From Notospermus geniculatus (taxonomy: Eukaryota; Nemertea; Pilidiophora; Heteronemertea; Lineidae), in NCBI GenBank assembly GCA_002633025.1, contig NMRB01002535.1, positions 1 through 64,000 of the forward strand: 64,000 nucleotides of DNA, written 5' to 3'. The notes beneath the pieces are model-generated. The model saw only the letters and a program-made list of their open reading frames with translations. It searched no databases and was not told the origin of the DNA. The stretch's first letter is position 1. Each line of letters opens with the position of its first letter. This document shows, piece by piece, positions 52,687 to 62,275 of the stretch. A program made the position numbers and the translations under genes.

Positions 52687-53088
52687 CTACCCCTGGGTGC
52701 CGTCCCACCTCGGTGAGTGCTTTATCTGCCACCCCCACTCGCTGGCGTCCACCAGCTGGTAGTGGTGGTAGGAGCGGGACGGGTTTCTGCTACTCTGTTT
52801 TAGCCCCATGGGCCGTACGAGCACTGGCAGCGTCCTGCCCGATAAATCACGAGCGAGGTGCTCTGGTAGCCATACGTCTCGCTCCCACACGCCGAGGGGC
52901 CTTGCCACACGGCCGATGGTGGCCTTTCCAGAGCACCTCCTTACGTGCCTCAGGCGCGTGATGGCATAGGTGCGCTCCTTTTCTAACTCTCGCCATTTTA
53001 GCGTCGCGTGGGCCTCGGCAATCCCCTCAAGCCAGGCGTCGTCATAGAGGGCCTCGAGTTCGTCTTGTTGTCTTGCTGCGTGTGCCAT
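52687..53088 (-). CDS. accessory protein family A, copy 2 (longest open copy)
   Basis: 133 residues from MAHAARQQDELEALYDDAW. It is charged and helical, with a basic middle (ITRLRHVRRCSGKATIGRV) and a WERDVWLPEHLARDL segment. No membrane helix or known domain. GTATGC lies ten bases upstream, the same spacing as in the other two copies. Leftward orientation at the far right end sets this family apart from the late block. Confidence 0.55.
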   Translation of the reverse strand: MAHAARQQDELEALYDDAWLEGIAEAHATLKWRELEKERTYAITRLRHVRRCSGKATIGRVARPLGVWERDVWLPEHLARDLSGRTLPVLVRPMGLKQSSRNPSRSYHHYQLVDASEWGWQIKHSPRWDGTQG

Positions 53089-53336
53089 CGTGGTGTGGGT
53101 ATGCCCAAGCAGCACGTCTGTCTAAATGGACATCGCGGGGCGCTGGGAGGTCCTATGGGGCTCAGGAGCGGGCTCAGAGCGGGTGCGCCAGAACCCGACC
53201 CGGTTTGTGCCGAAAAACGGGGGTGGCGGTCTGACGCTTCATTCGCTCATCAAATTGATGTCGAAGTATTGCTTTGACGGGGTTCCGCCGCGGACCTCAG
53301 GAGGAGGACAGGGTTCAATAGATCGTCGTGAAGGAG

Positions 53337-53768
53337 CTACTCCCCACGGCCATTCGTGGCGCCCTCTCGGGCGTGGGCGCGCTCGCCGCCCTCGGCGCCC
53401 TCCCCCACTATCTGCGGGCCACTGAGGAGGCGCTCGAGGCGGCGGGTGCGCATGTCGGCGACGGCGATGACAATGCCGGAGAGGCCATCGCGTATGCTGG
53501 CCCTGGCGACGGCGATGGCGAGAGGGTCGTCGCCAATGCCAGCGAAGGCGGCGGCGATGGCAGGAGGGTCGTCGCGTATGCAGGCAATGGCGACGGCGAT
53601 GTCGAGGGGGTCATCCCGTATGCTAGCGAAGGCGGCGGAGATGGCGAGAGGGTCGTCGCGCATGCTGATAATGGCGTCGGCGATGGCGAGGGAGTCATCG
53701 TGCGCGATGGCGATGGCGAGGGCCACGTGCCTGCTGGCTACGTCTTGTTGTCTTGCTGCGTGTGCCAT
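53337..53768 (-). CDS. accessory protein family A, copy 3, with six 14-residue repeats
   Basis: The first nine residues (MAHAARQQD) and the GTATAC box are the same as in copies 1 and 2. The body is different: six tandem 14-residue units (residues 24-107), consensus DDPLAIAAAFASIR, encoded by a 42-bp repeat at 53448-53699. Fourteen residues equal two heptads, and the hydrophobic spacing suits a coiled coil or helical bundle. A basic tail follows. The opposite strand is also open here, but it lacks the shared start and promoter. Confidence 0.5.
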   Translation of the reverse strand: MAHAARQQDVASRHVALAIAIAHDDSLAIADAIISMRDDPLAISAAFASIRDDPLDIAVAIACIRDDPPAIAAAFAGIGDDPLAIAVARASIRDGLSGIVIAVADMRTRRLERLLSGPQIVGEGAEGGERAHAREGATNGRGE

Positions 53769-53860
53769 CGTGGTGTGGGTATACCCTAGCAGCACGTCTG
53801 TCTAAATGGAAATTCGACCCGCCGTGACCGTGTGTATCTAATTGGGCCCATGCATCTGGG

Positions 53861-53954
53861 GCGGAGACATAGTTCCGCCTGCGAGCAGGCCCTGCATCAC
53901 ACCTTGGCTGTCATCATATAGGCCTACTGTAGAAGCGGAGATGTAATTCCGCCT
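53861..53954. repeat. paired GCGGA...TCCGC motifs
   Basis: GCGGAGACATAGTTCCGCCTG at 53861 and GCGGAGATGTAATTCCGCCTG at 53935 are near-identical, each with an internal GCGGA/TCCGC inverted pair, 74 bases apart. This could be a protein-binding site near the right end of the element. Confidence 0.55.
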
Positions 53955-54084
53955 GTCATTATCATTCCACCACTTGAGGTTCAAGATCCAGGTCAAGTGA
54001 TTGTCCTCATTTGGCCTAGATATTGATTGATGGGCTCAACGAGTTCCTATCTGCATCGACCTGAATTCCTGAGTAGCAATCTGA

Positions 54085-54187
54085 GCGTTCCTCGAGGAAC
54101 GCCTGATAATGGGGCCTGCTGGGTCGTGATAATTCACAACAGGGCCAAGTGACATATGCTGACTTCTGAGCGTTCCTCGAGGAACGC
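54085..54187. repeat. two perfect 18-bp palindromes GCGTTCCTCGAGGAACGC
   Basis: Copies at 54085-54102 and 54170-54187 are identical and part of a 22-base direct repeat (TCTGAGCGTTCCTCGAGG...). They lie about 100-200 bases inside the right terminus. A dimeric DNA-binding protein would fit. I see no copy at the left end. Confidence 0.75.
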
Positions 54188-54279
54188 GGGCGGCCGGCCG
54201 GGGAGGTGCGGTGGCCCTATTGAGATGGTATGTTCGCCCTCCTTCGACACGGGGAGTTCAAGGTGCTGGGGGGCTTTCT

Positions 54280-54324
54280 GTCAGCCCCTAGGCCGACCTA
54301 GGGGGTGGACCGCCCTCCGGGGCT
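54280..54324 (-). repeat. right terminal inverted repeat
   Basis: The reverse complement begins AGCCCCGGAGGGCGG and matches 35142-35186 at 40 of 45 positions. Immediately outside, GGGGCTGGGAGGCCTCCC...GAAACCATTGAGACTCGCC is tandemly repeated twice (to about 54422), which blurs the true end. Confidence 0.75.
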
Positions 54325-54425
54325 GGGGGGCCTCCCGGCTCGTAGAAACCATTGAGACTCGCCCTCCATCGGAACAGGGGCTGGGAGGCCTCCCAGCCGT
54401 GGAAACCATTGAGACTCGCCCCCCC
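54325..54425 (+). repeat. two ~60-bp tandem units outside the right terminus
   Basis: Each unit carries GGCCTCCC and GGAAACCATTGAGACTCGCC or a close variant. GGAACAGGGGCTGGGAGG also occurs inverted near the left end (around 35245-35262), so the units belong to the element's terminal region. Confidence 0.55.
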
Positions 54426-54589
54426 TGCTGCTCGTGACGGAAAAAATATCAAGTCTGATATGTTGGTTACATCATGATGGAGGCATCTGATGTTGAAAAT
54501 GATTAACTCATTGGATTGCCCAGGTTGACAAACCTAGGGGTAGGATGTGTTACCAGGACTGTAGCTGTTGAAGGAGATAAGATATGGAG

Positions 54590-54730
54590 GCGTAACAGAC
54601 CGGACACACACACAGATACACACACGCACACAGACAGACAGACAGACAGACACACACACAGACAGACAGACAGACAGACACCATGACCAACCACAATATG
54701 GTTCCCGATCTTGATGATCGGGAACCATAA
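54590..54730 (-). repeat. CA/CAGA microsatellite with hairpin, family H
   Basis: (CA)n and (CAGA)n runs at 54601-54682 adjoin the hairpin ATGGTTCCCGATC...GATCGGGAACCAT at 54699-54729. The same arrangement in the other orientation is at 58424-58530, so this is a repeated family. Confidence 0.75.
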
Positions 54731-54940
54731 CTACAGGACATTTCTGTCCCAACAAGTTGATTTTCTGACACATAACCAAAATAATGATGACGTTCCACTT
54801 GACGTTCGAATGCTTCGAAGATTGGCGGCACGGTGGCGTTCCGGGAACATTGCTTGCGTCAAGCAAGTCAACATGAAGAAAATCCAACGCTATATTCTGT
54901 TTCGTACGGCAGCATTTTAGTGCCACAAACGTTTCTTTTT

Positions 54941-55140
54941 AGTCGCAATAAGGACTGTTTATCTCGTAATTATGACTTTTTTTCTCTTAGTTACGACTTT
55001 TTCTCTCGTAATTACATGACTTTTTTCTCGTAATTATGACTTTTTATCTCGTAATTACGACTTAAATCTCGTTATGATGCCTTTTATCTCGTAATTACGA
55101 TTTTTATATCGTTCTTACGACTTTTTATCTCGTAATTACA
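54941..55140 (+). repeat. TCGTAATTACGA-type array 1
   Basis: Degenerate ~20-24-base units of CTTTTTATCTCGTAATTACGA. Similar arrays occur at 56575-56730 (inverted) and 61985-62100. Confidence 0.85.
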
Positions 55141-56380
55141 TGAATCACGTTGTTCGTTCTGGATTACGCACGGACAAAATCCAAGCCGTGTTCGCAGACG
55201 TAGTCTGCAGGAACGGTCTGATTCAAATTACAGTTGATAAAATCCAAAGTGAACACCGCGTCAGCGTTCATGGTCGCGTTCGCTTTCGTCAGAATAAAAA
55301 TGCCTTAAAGCTGAACTGCATGAACAATAATCATAGCGGCCTAACTAGACACTAGTAAAAGCGACCGTAAATGCCAACCGGAACATGACGGACTCCACTA
55401 CACCTACACCGCTTGATTTCACAAATCAACAATCCAAAGGACGAAAATCATAGCGTAGCTGAGAGACAAGCATCAAAAGGAAAACAAATCTTGCCAGGTA
55501 TTCAAACTCAGGACCAGAGGGTCCTATTTCATAAAGTGATTTTAAGCAATTGGTACCATTAACTTTAATGCATTTTCCATTCTGTTAAAGCTATCAATAA
55601 CTTAAAATCATTTTTTTAAAACCAGCCCCTGTACTGTTCTCAATTTACATGCTCACTATCTGAGCTACTTAGGGAGCCTTGTGATTCACTGGAAATACAT
55701 TGTACGATCATGTTGTACAGGTTTGTTATTCTTTGTTATTCTATGTTCCTTCATGTAATTTTATGTAAAAGAGGTTCATTGTTTTATCTTTTTTTAGAAA
55801 AAAGTTTGTTCCCGATATTCCGATTTCCAGGCAGTGTCTGCAGGCCAGAGGACACACGGCATGTCAGAGGACACATGTCACACGTGCCAAAAGAGATGAA
55901 TGTGAAGTGGGTTTGCAACCAGCTGAGATAGCTAGCTGGCAGTTTCCACTCCCAAGGGGACCGGGTTCCAATCACATAAGAATATTTGGCATCTTTCTAT
56001 TCCGCTTCCGTCGTCCTGTTCGTGCGGTGGGTGCGGTGGCTATTTTGTCGAATCATGCTCTCTCTCCAGTGGGGTCTATTGGTTGGTGTTTGTGGTCGTT
56101 CTTACTTTCTAACACGAACGCTAGGTTTTTTCATGCACTTCAGCATTTAGCTTGGTCCATACATGCCGTTTTCCGTTCAAGGCAACATGTGGCCGCATCT
56201 ACGTTTACACCACGGAAATATGTTCATAGTGAAGTCGAATTCGGGGTGATCCCCTCTGGGTACATGCTGGTCAGCCAAGCTGTATAGACGCGTATTCATT
56301 GCGATTCATTCAGATCATAGTAAAATGCGAGCGTCACGGACGGCCCGACAATGTGCACCTTTGCTCCACGCGGACAGATC
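55140..56380. other. host sequence without a supported gene
   Basis: Short frames only. A GGGTTCCAATC box near 55965 within a GGTTTGCAACCAGCTGAGATAG context could be a SINE head. Nothing else recognised. Confidence 0.35.
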
Positions 56381-56384
56381 CAGA

Positions 56385-56807
56385 CTAGGTAAGCGCATCA
56401 GCGTTTGGTTTCTCGCCACCATGGCGCATGCCACCTCTTCTGCCACCTGGGGGGAGGATGGTTCCAGGCAAGCGCCAGTAAGTAAACGAACAGGCTACAG
56501 TATTTGATCGAGCCTACGTAGACTCCGATTGATCTACTAGTGAAAACGTGCACTTACATGTGGTATGATTAGAGAGAAAAAAAGTCGCAATTACGAGATA
56601 AACAGTCGTAATTACGAGATAAAAAGTCGTAGTTACGAGATAAAAAGTCGAAATTACGAGATAAAAATTCGTAATTATGAGATAAAAGTCGTAATTACGC
56701 GATAAAAAGTAATTACGACTAAAAAAATTGCGGCATATTGGCCAGGCTGAACACTTGGGTGGAAATATCCATGTCAGCAGGTTGGCTGCGAAACGCCACA
56801 CCAGAGG
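56385..56807 (-). repeat. long inverted-repeat arm (partner 61905-62275) with array 2
   Basis: About 400 bases match the reverse complement of 61905-62275. Shared landmarks are TTTCTCGCCACCATGG, GCCTACGTAGACTC, the TCGTAATTACGA array and CCATGTCAGCAGGTTGGCTG. The two arms bracket about 5 kb and could be ends of one transposon or two inverted insertions. Confidence 0.65.
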
Positions 56808-57186
56808 GGCCATGTCGAATTAGCGGAACCAGCGGAAACAGCGGAACTAGAGGAACCTGGTCTGCAGCCGATAGAAACACGTGACTCGTCGTTGCTTCGT
56901 TTAGCTATTGACTGAAAGCAACACCTGACTCGGTGTTGCTAAGCAACACGCGGCTGCACTCATGATGTGCGAATTGAGACCTAAATGTAGGCCCTAGGCA
57001 TGCTAGGTCTAGTCTAGGCTACCGGAGGGCCTACATGGCCTAGGCCTACCGTAGACCTAGTTTTTTCGGCGCCTAACAATTCGATTGGAACAGTGCAGTT
57101 ATTATTTAAAAAACAACATTGTTTTTCCTTCAAGTTCCGCTGGTTCCGTTGTTTCGGCTGGTTCCGCTAATTCGACATGGCCCCCA
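56808..57186. mobile_element. hAT-like MITE
   Basis: Inverted ends GGCCATGTCGAATTAGCGGA and its complement are about 40 bp (AGCGGAACCAGC...). An 8-base flank (ACCAGAGG left, CCCAGAGG right) is nearly duplicated, as expected for hAT elements. The Harbinger remnant continues immediately after it. Confidence 0.7.
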
Positions 57187-57205
57187 GAGGCGATATGCAA
57201 GGCCA

Positions 57206-57436
57206 AGAAATCCTATTGAAAGATGTAACGGGGTGCTGAAGCAACGGTTCATACAGTCATACAAGCTTGCGTAGTGCTACACAACATAGCCGTTCGGAAC
57301 AGACTGCCTGTTTTCCGGGATGACGACGAAACAGATACAGATGTTGACGGAGATGAGGGATGATATCCTCCTTCCAAGATATAATGACTTAAATGGACAA
57401 CAAGTTCGTCAGCAGCTTATAGATACGCTGCGCTAA
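57206..57436 (+). pseudogene. PIF/Harbinger transposase C-terminal remnant
   Basis: Segments in more than one frame carry the Harbinger (DDE_Tnp_4) C-terminal signature: RNPIERCNGVLKQRF with the catalytic E context, then VVLHNIAVRNRLP, then VRQQLIDTLR before TAA. Stops and shifts interrupt it. Upstream parts are missing or separated by the MITE at 56808-57186. The encoded transposase would have mobilised MITEs with 3-bp TWA target sites such as those at 4140, 9517 and 49411. Confidence 0.75.
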
Positions 57437-58423
57437 AATGTACCCAGGGAACAAATTGCAGTATAGTGTGACATCCCTGAAAATGCCATGGCATTTAGAC
57501 AGTATAACTCACGTTCAAACAGGATCATACAGGATCATACAGTCACCAAACGAAGGACAACGACAGAGATGCACTTTAGAAATTGTATTTTAACTACTAG
57601 TTTACGTATGGTAGTGGTAGCCGTGTTGATCGTTATGGCGCCCGACACGACGGGCACCATTTTAATTTATCGTAGGCCTACCGACAGGCATCAAAGAAAT
57701 TTTCGTGCCGTTTATCGTCACTCAAACCCGCAAGAGTAACTCGCAGCACGGCTCGCAGATGTATGAACGCACGACACCGAACAAACATATGGGGCGCCGA
57801 TCGGCTCTGTTCGTTTGCTCATTTCTTTGAAAGTATGAGCTAACTTGCGATAAGTTTGGACCATTGTGTTAAGACAAATGTCAACAGTTTACCCATGCTA
57901 TCGATGAGCACAACATCTGACAATATTTGCTGATATTTTGAAGATGTTGATTGCAAAATGCCGTCTCATTTGAAGCGACAAACAAAATGGCGGCCATTCA
58001 TTCCTAACTCGTACCTAGGCTCAAAACGACGATACTGGGTATACTTTTGTAGATCGAACTATACCCAGGGTATAGTTTTGTAGGACGACATTGAACCTGG
58101 GTATATTTCTGTTATACCCAGGACGACATTAACCGATTCGGCCCAAGTAGGCCGGTAATTGATGCACATGAACTACGCAGGTTTGAACAAAGCTGACCCA
58201 GCAGGTCAACATGAAATAACTCCAGTGTGGTATCTGTTTCGCGACGTGTGGCCTGAGAGTGATATATATATTCTGTGCGATGAATGTAGGATAGGCTGAA
58301 CTTAACTTAGGTTGAATTCAGCGGTGCTGGATAGGTTTATCGTCGGAATAACCATGTCAGCTGCTTGGCTGTGAATATTACAAGGGCCATTATACATGTA
58401 TACGTGTAACCGATCTCTAGTTA

Positions 58424-58560
58424 TGGTTTCCGATCTCAAGATCGGAAACCATATAGTGTTTGGTCGTGGTGTCTGTCTGTGTATCTGTGTGTCTGTGTGT
58501 CTGTTCAGTCTGTCACACCTGTAACTTTGTTCCTGCAAGAGCTACAGACCTGGAAATGTG
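58424..58560 (+). repeat. hairpin plus GTCT/GTGT microsatellite, family H copy 2
   Basis: ATGGTTTCCGATC...GATCGGAAACCAT followed by GTGTCTGTCTGTGTATCTGT. It is the mirror of 54590-54730. After it come ACAGACCTGGAAATGTGACC-type sequences typical of widespread marine-invertebrate repeats. Confidence 0.75.
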
Positions 58561-59029
58561 ACCTACCCCCAGGTTTCATGACCTGATCTACAAGATGGAA
58601 TGAAAATTTCCAGTCTCCGATACCTGGTTCATGGTGAAATTGACATATCAAAAGTTGGGATTTTGTCTGTCATACTTTTGTTTCTTGAATAACTTGTATC
58701 CGCCGCCAGGTAGAGCACTACCAACAAGTTCCTTCCCTATGTTTATGGCCCTTGGCAAGATACTGGCATCAACAAATTTATTCTCCAGTGTCAGCATCAT
58801 AATGATATTGATATATCAAATTTGATATTTTGACATATCGGGAGAGCTGTCACAGTAAGTGACTTGAAACTGGTATCACAACATCATTGCTCATCCACGG
58901 ATGTTATTGCAACTGAAATTTTCAGTTTGCACCTGCTCGGTCGCATGATATTTGCTGATATCGTGGTGAGATTTGATATTCAAATTTGATAACATGACAT
59001 AAGTCAGAATCTGGTGATGGTAGAGTTCT

Positions 59030-59515
59030 AAAACCTTCACCTACACAGGTTATCAAGGATGAGCTTTCAGATTACGTAATGACCTTGAAGGTCAGAGGTC
59101 AAGGTCAAGGTCAAACAGTTCTTAAGCGCAAATCTCCTCGGAATTTCAGGAAAAAACGAATTAGAAGCCTGAATTTACCATCCCCGATAGGTTTAATCAG
59201 GGATCCTGTCCCAGTTATGCAATACTTCTCAAGGTCAGAGGTCAAGGTCACGGCCAACCATCACAAATAACATGAGACAGAACCAGCCTAAAACCTTCAC
59301 CTACACCTAGGTTATCAAGGATGAGCTTTCAGATTACACAATGACCTTGAAGGTCAGAGGTCAAGGTCAAACAGTTCTAAAGTGCAAATCTACTCAGAAT
59401 TTCAGGGGAAAACTAATTAGAAGCCTGCATTAACCATACCCTATTTGTTTTATCAAGGATCCCTGTTCCAGTTATGCAATACTTCTCAAGGTCAGAGGTC
59501 AAAGTCACAGATACA
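59030..59515 (+). repeat. two tandem ~250-bp units rich in AGGTCA
   Basis: AAAACCTTCACCTACACAGG, GGATGAGCTTTCAGATTAC and GGTCAGAGGTCAAGGTCA recur in the same order in both units (59030 and 59289). AGGTCA direct repeats resemble nuclear-receptor half sites, but here they belong to a mobile repeat. Confidence 0.85.
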
Positions 59516-59920
59516 TGTAACTAGCTCTAGAGCAGTAAACTTATCATCGAAAACCATAGACATCGCTCCGATGTCCTTTTCTTGTTAGGTTGAGATGGGG
59601 AAGTTGAGGTACTTCAGCACTGTGTTGTGCGTGACACTACGATACAATTTACGTGTAATGCCTGTCATCTTAAGGGGACTCAGAATGGCGTTCGCTGATT
59701 GGGCGCATTTTCTCAGGCGCCGAATACCCCAGAAAATCAGACGGATGTCCTCAGGGATTTGTCTGCGGTGACGAAGGGAGCTAGCAGTAAGAACGCCTGT
59801 TATTCTCAGGATGACGCCAAATGACGCAGACCGCACGGGGAATAAGGCTTTTAATTCGTGGTCACGTGCGTCTTGAATGTATTTATTCTGAAATTCCTTG
59901 AACATGCATTCAAACGTTTT

Positions 59921-60095
59921 GAATATGTTCTGAGTCTTGAAAATATTTTGGAACTTCAGGTCATGTTTTCAATCTCTTGAATATGTTCTGAGTCTTGAAA
60001 ATATTTTGGAACTTTAGATCATGTTTTCAATCTCTTGAATATGTTCTGAGTCTTGGACATATTTTGAAAATCTTGAATATGATCTGAGAGTTTTG
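59921..60095 (+). repeat. three 58-bp tandem units, then degenerate continuation
   Basis: GAATATGTTCTGAGTCTTG starts at 59921, 59979 and 60037, exactly 58 bases apart. Decaying TCTTGAATAT-type repeats extend to about 60370. Confidence 0.85.
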
Positions 60096-60599
60096 AATGA
60101 GTTTTAAAGATCTTGAATATAATCTAAGAATTTTGATGATATAATTGACAATGTTGAATATAATTGTAAACATCTTGAATAAATATTTTATTTCTTGAAT
60201 TTCTTGAATTTCTTTATTTCTTGAAGCAATGTCTTTCACCTCTGAAACCCGATTTCTATTTCATATTATTTCTTGAATACATGTTTTGTTTATTATAATG
60301 AATAAATGTTTGACTTTTTGTGTCTTGAATGTACGTATTGTTTGACTGTCTTGAATATTTTCGTGTTTGGCGTGCCATACGTCACTTTCATGTAACTGGA
60401 CTATAGGGCAACGTGAACCAATAATGAATAAGCTTCGTACACATGTGTACGATTTTCCGACAGTGACAATACGGCAACGGCAAAATAATTGATCGTAGCT
60501 CTTATCCCAGTTTGGGCACTGTGATTACAACATCCGGTACCGTCTCTTTAAGACCTTTACAAATTCCTGGTAGGGATATCACATCACAATCTGTCCAAA

Positions 60600-61440
60600 G
60601 ATGTCATACTGCTTGGAGAAAATGTATTCGGGCAATTCTCCGGTAACGGAATTACAAATCAGAGCGAAATTTAGTCATATTTTTTGCTCCCACCCTTATC
60701 TGGCAAATAGGACGGGTACGAAATCAGTCATATCATGCACATATCAGCCCAAAATATTTTTGAGCAGGTTCAAACTCAGTCTACAATTCAAGCTTAAGGA
60801 GCAGTGTTGCCCACTTTTGTCGGTAACGGAATTAATCAGAGACGAGAGGCAGTGCAAAAGCAGTCACCAACTTTAAAAAAAATTCTTACACGATACCCGC
60901 AGAACGTATGATTACAATAACAGTATGATTATACAGCTTAGGTTGTTAGTTCTCAGTTCAGATATTAACCGTCACCAAATCTTTCCAGATGTGAGAGAAA
61001 TTAACATTTCTAAAAACAGTGTGTGGTAACGTAATTACAGTAACGGAATTACAAAAAAATTACTTCTGAAAAGAAGGCTTCAAAGTCATATTTATCCCAA
61101 CTGTATTGTGTTGTATTTGTCCATTTTTCCTCAATCAGATCTTGTAGATGTGAAATCAACCAAAACACCATGGTTTTCATGGATGTAATCTGGCCTACGG
61201 GGGGCTAAAGAAGGGTACCAAAACAAGGTCATGTCAGGACATTCTGTGCAAAAAACATGAATTTTAATTTTCATAACTTTATCTTGCCTTATAACTAAAA
61301 ATACTTCACATTATAATTTTCAGCATTGTTTCCTGAATCTCCTAGATTTTTTGCACATCTAAACGAGTTGTAATATGAAAGATGAAAATAAAAATTTGAT
61401 TTTGTAATATGCATTCTCTACTGGAGAATTGCCCATTCGT
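60600..61440. repeat. inverted-end repeat with GGTAACGGAATTA motifs
   Basis: GGGCAATTCTCC near 60632 and GGAGAATTGCCC near 61424 are inverted. CGGTAACGGAATTA or close variants occur at about 60640, 60820 and 61040. No coding signal. Confidence 0.5.
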
Positions 61441-61499
61441 AACTTGTTCAGACTCCCATACCGAACACATTGTCAATTATTGCCCTTAATCTGCAACGA

Positions 61500-61660
61500 C
61501 CTTATTATTATTACTATTATTATTATTATTATTATTATAAATTATTTTAAAGTGCTAAATAATGTAGTACATTTACAAAGCACTGTTACACAAAGTAGAG
61601 AAGGCATATAAGAAATAATAGTAGGAGTGGTAATAATAATAATAATAATAATAATGATTA
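61500..61660. repeat. ATT/TAA microsatellites
   Basis: (TTA)n at 61501-61541 and (TAA)n at 61632-61657, on either side of an AT-rich spacer, form a loose inverted pair. Confidence 0.85.
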
Positions 61661-61904
61661 AAACATTTTTTGATAAAATTGAAGGAGTAAGACATTTGGC
61701 TGTGCTCAGTTAAGATACTTTAAAAGTAAAAATGTCTTCAGACGACGCTGGTAGACAAGTAGAAAGGAGATTTCTTAAGTTCTTCATCAGTTCGCTCAAC
61801 AGTGATAACTGGTGTAATGGCAACATATTTTTATCAAAAGCCTCATTCCAACGGTGATCTCTATTCTTTGTTATCATTTTTAAAAGGATATGTTACACGC
61901 GTAA

Positions 61905-62275
61905 TACGTTGTGTTTCGCAGCCAACCTGCTGACATGGATATTTCCACCCCAGTTGTGTTCAGCCTGGCCTATATGCCACAATTTTTTTAGACTTAATTA
62001 CTTTTTATTTTGTAATTACTACTTTTTATCTCATAATTACGACTTTTTATCTCGAAATTACGACTTTTTATCTCGTAATTACGACTTTTTTTCTCTCCTA
62101 TCATGTAAGTGCACGTTTTCACTAATAGCTCAATCGGAGAGTCTACGTAGGTTCGATCAAATACTGTAGCCTGTTCGTTTATTTACTGGCGCTTGCCTGG
62201 AATCTCCCTGCCCCCAGGTGGCGGAAGAGGTGGCATGCACCATGGTGGCGAGAAACCGAACGCTGTCGCGCTTAC
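61905..62275 (+). repeat. long inverted-repeat arm (partner 56385-56807) with array 3
   Basis: Contains GCAGCCAACCTGCTGACATGG, the TCGTAATTACGA array at 61985-62100, GAGTCTACGTAGG and CCATGGTGGCGAGAAACC, in inverted order relative to 56385-56807. Confidence 0.65.

Larger units (their letters stand above)
35142..54324. mobile_element. Polinton/adintovirus-like virus-type transposon, ~19.2 kb
   Basis: Inverted 45-bp termini starting with AG enclose genes for a PolB-like polymerase with helicase, a retrovirus-like integrase, a major capsid protein, a packaging ATPase, penton- and fibre-like proteins and small membrane proteins. This set defines Polintons/Mavericks and the related adintoviruses, which replicate as protein-primed linear dsDNA and can form virions. 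The element is denser in genes and visibly GC-richer than its flanks. Inactivating changes (helicase, ATPase, fibre and coiled-coil frames) and a host MITE show that it is an old integrated copy, not a free virus. No 6-bp target duplication is visible at my proposed ends. Confidence 0.85.

Noticed and set aside
53328-53789. 153-residue plus-strand frame opposite family A copy 3
   Set aside because: It starts at GTG without a promoter-like box. The minus strand shares its box and first nine residues with two sister genes, so I prefer that strand.
59030-59515. Nuclear-receptor response element cluster (AGGTCA repeats)
   Set aside because: The AGGTCA copies belong to a tandemly repeated mobile sequence, with no adjacent gene that would suggest regulation.
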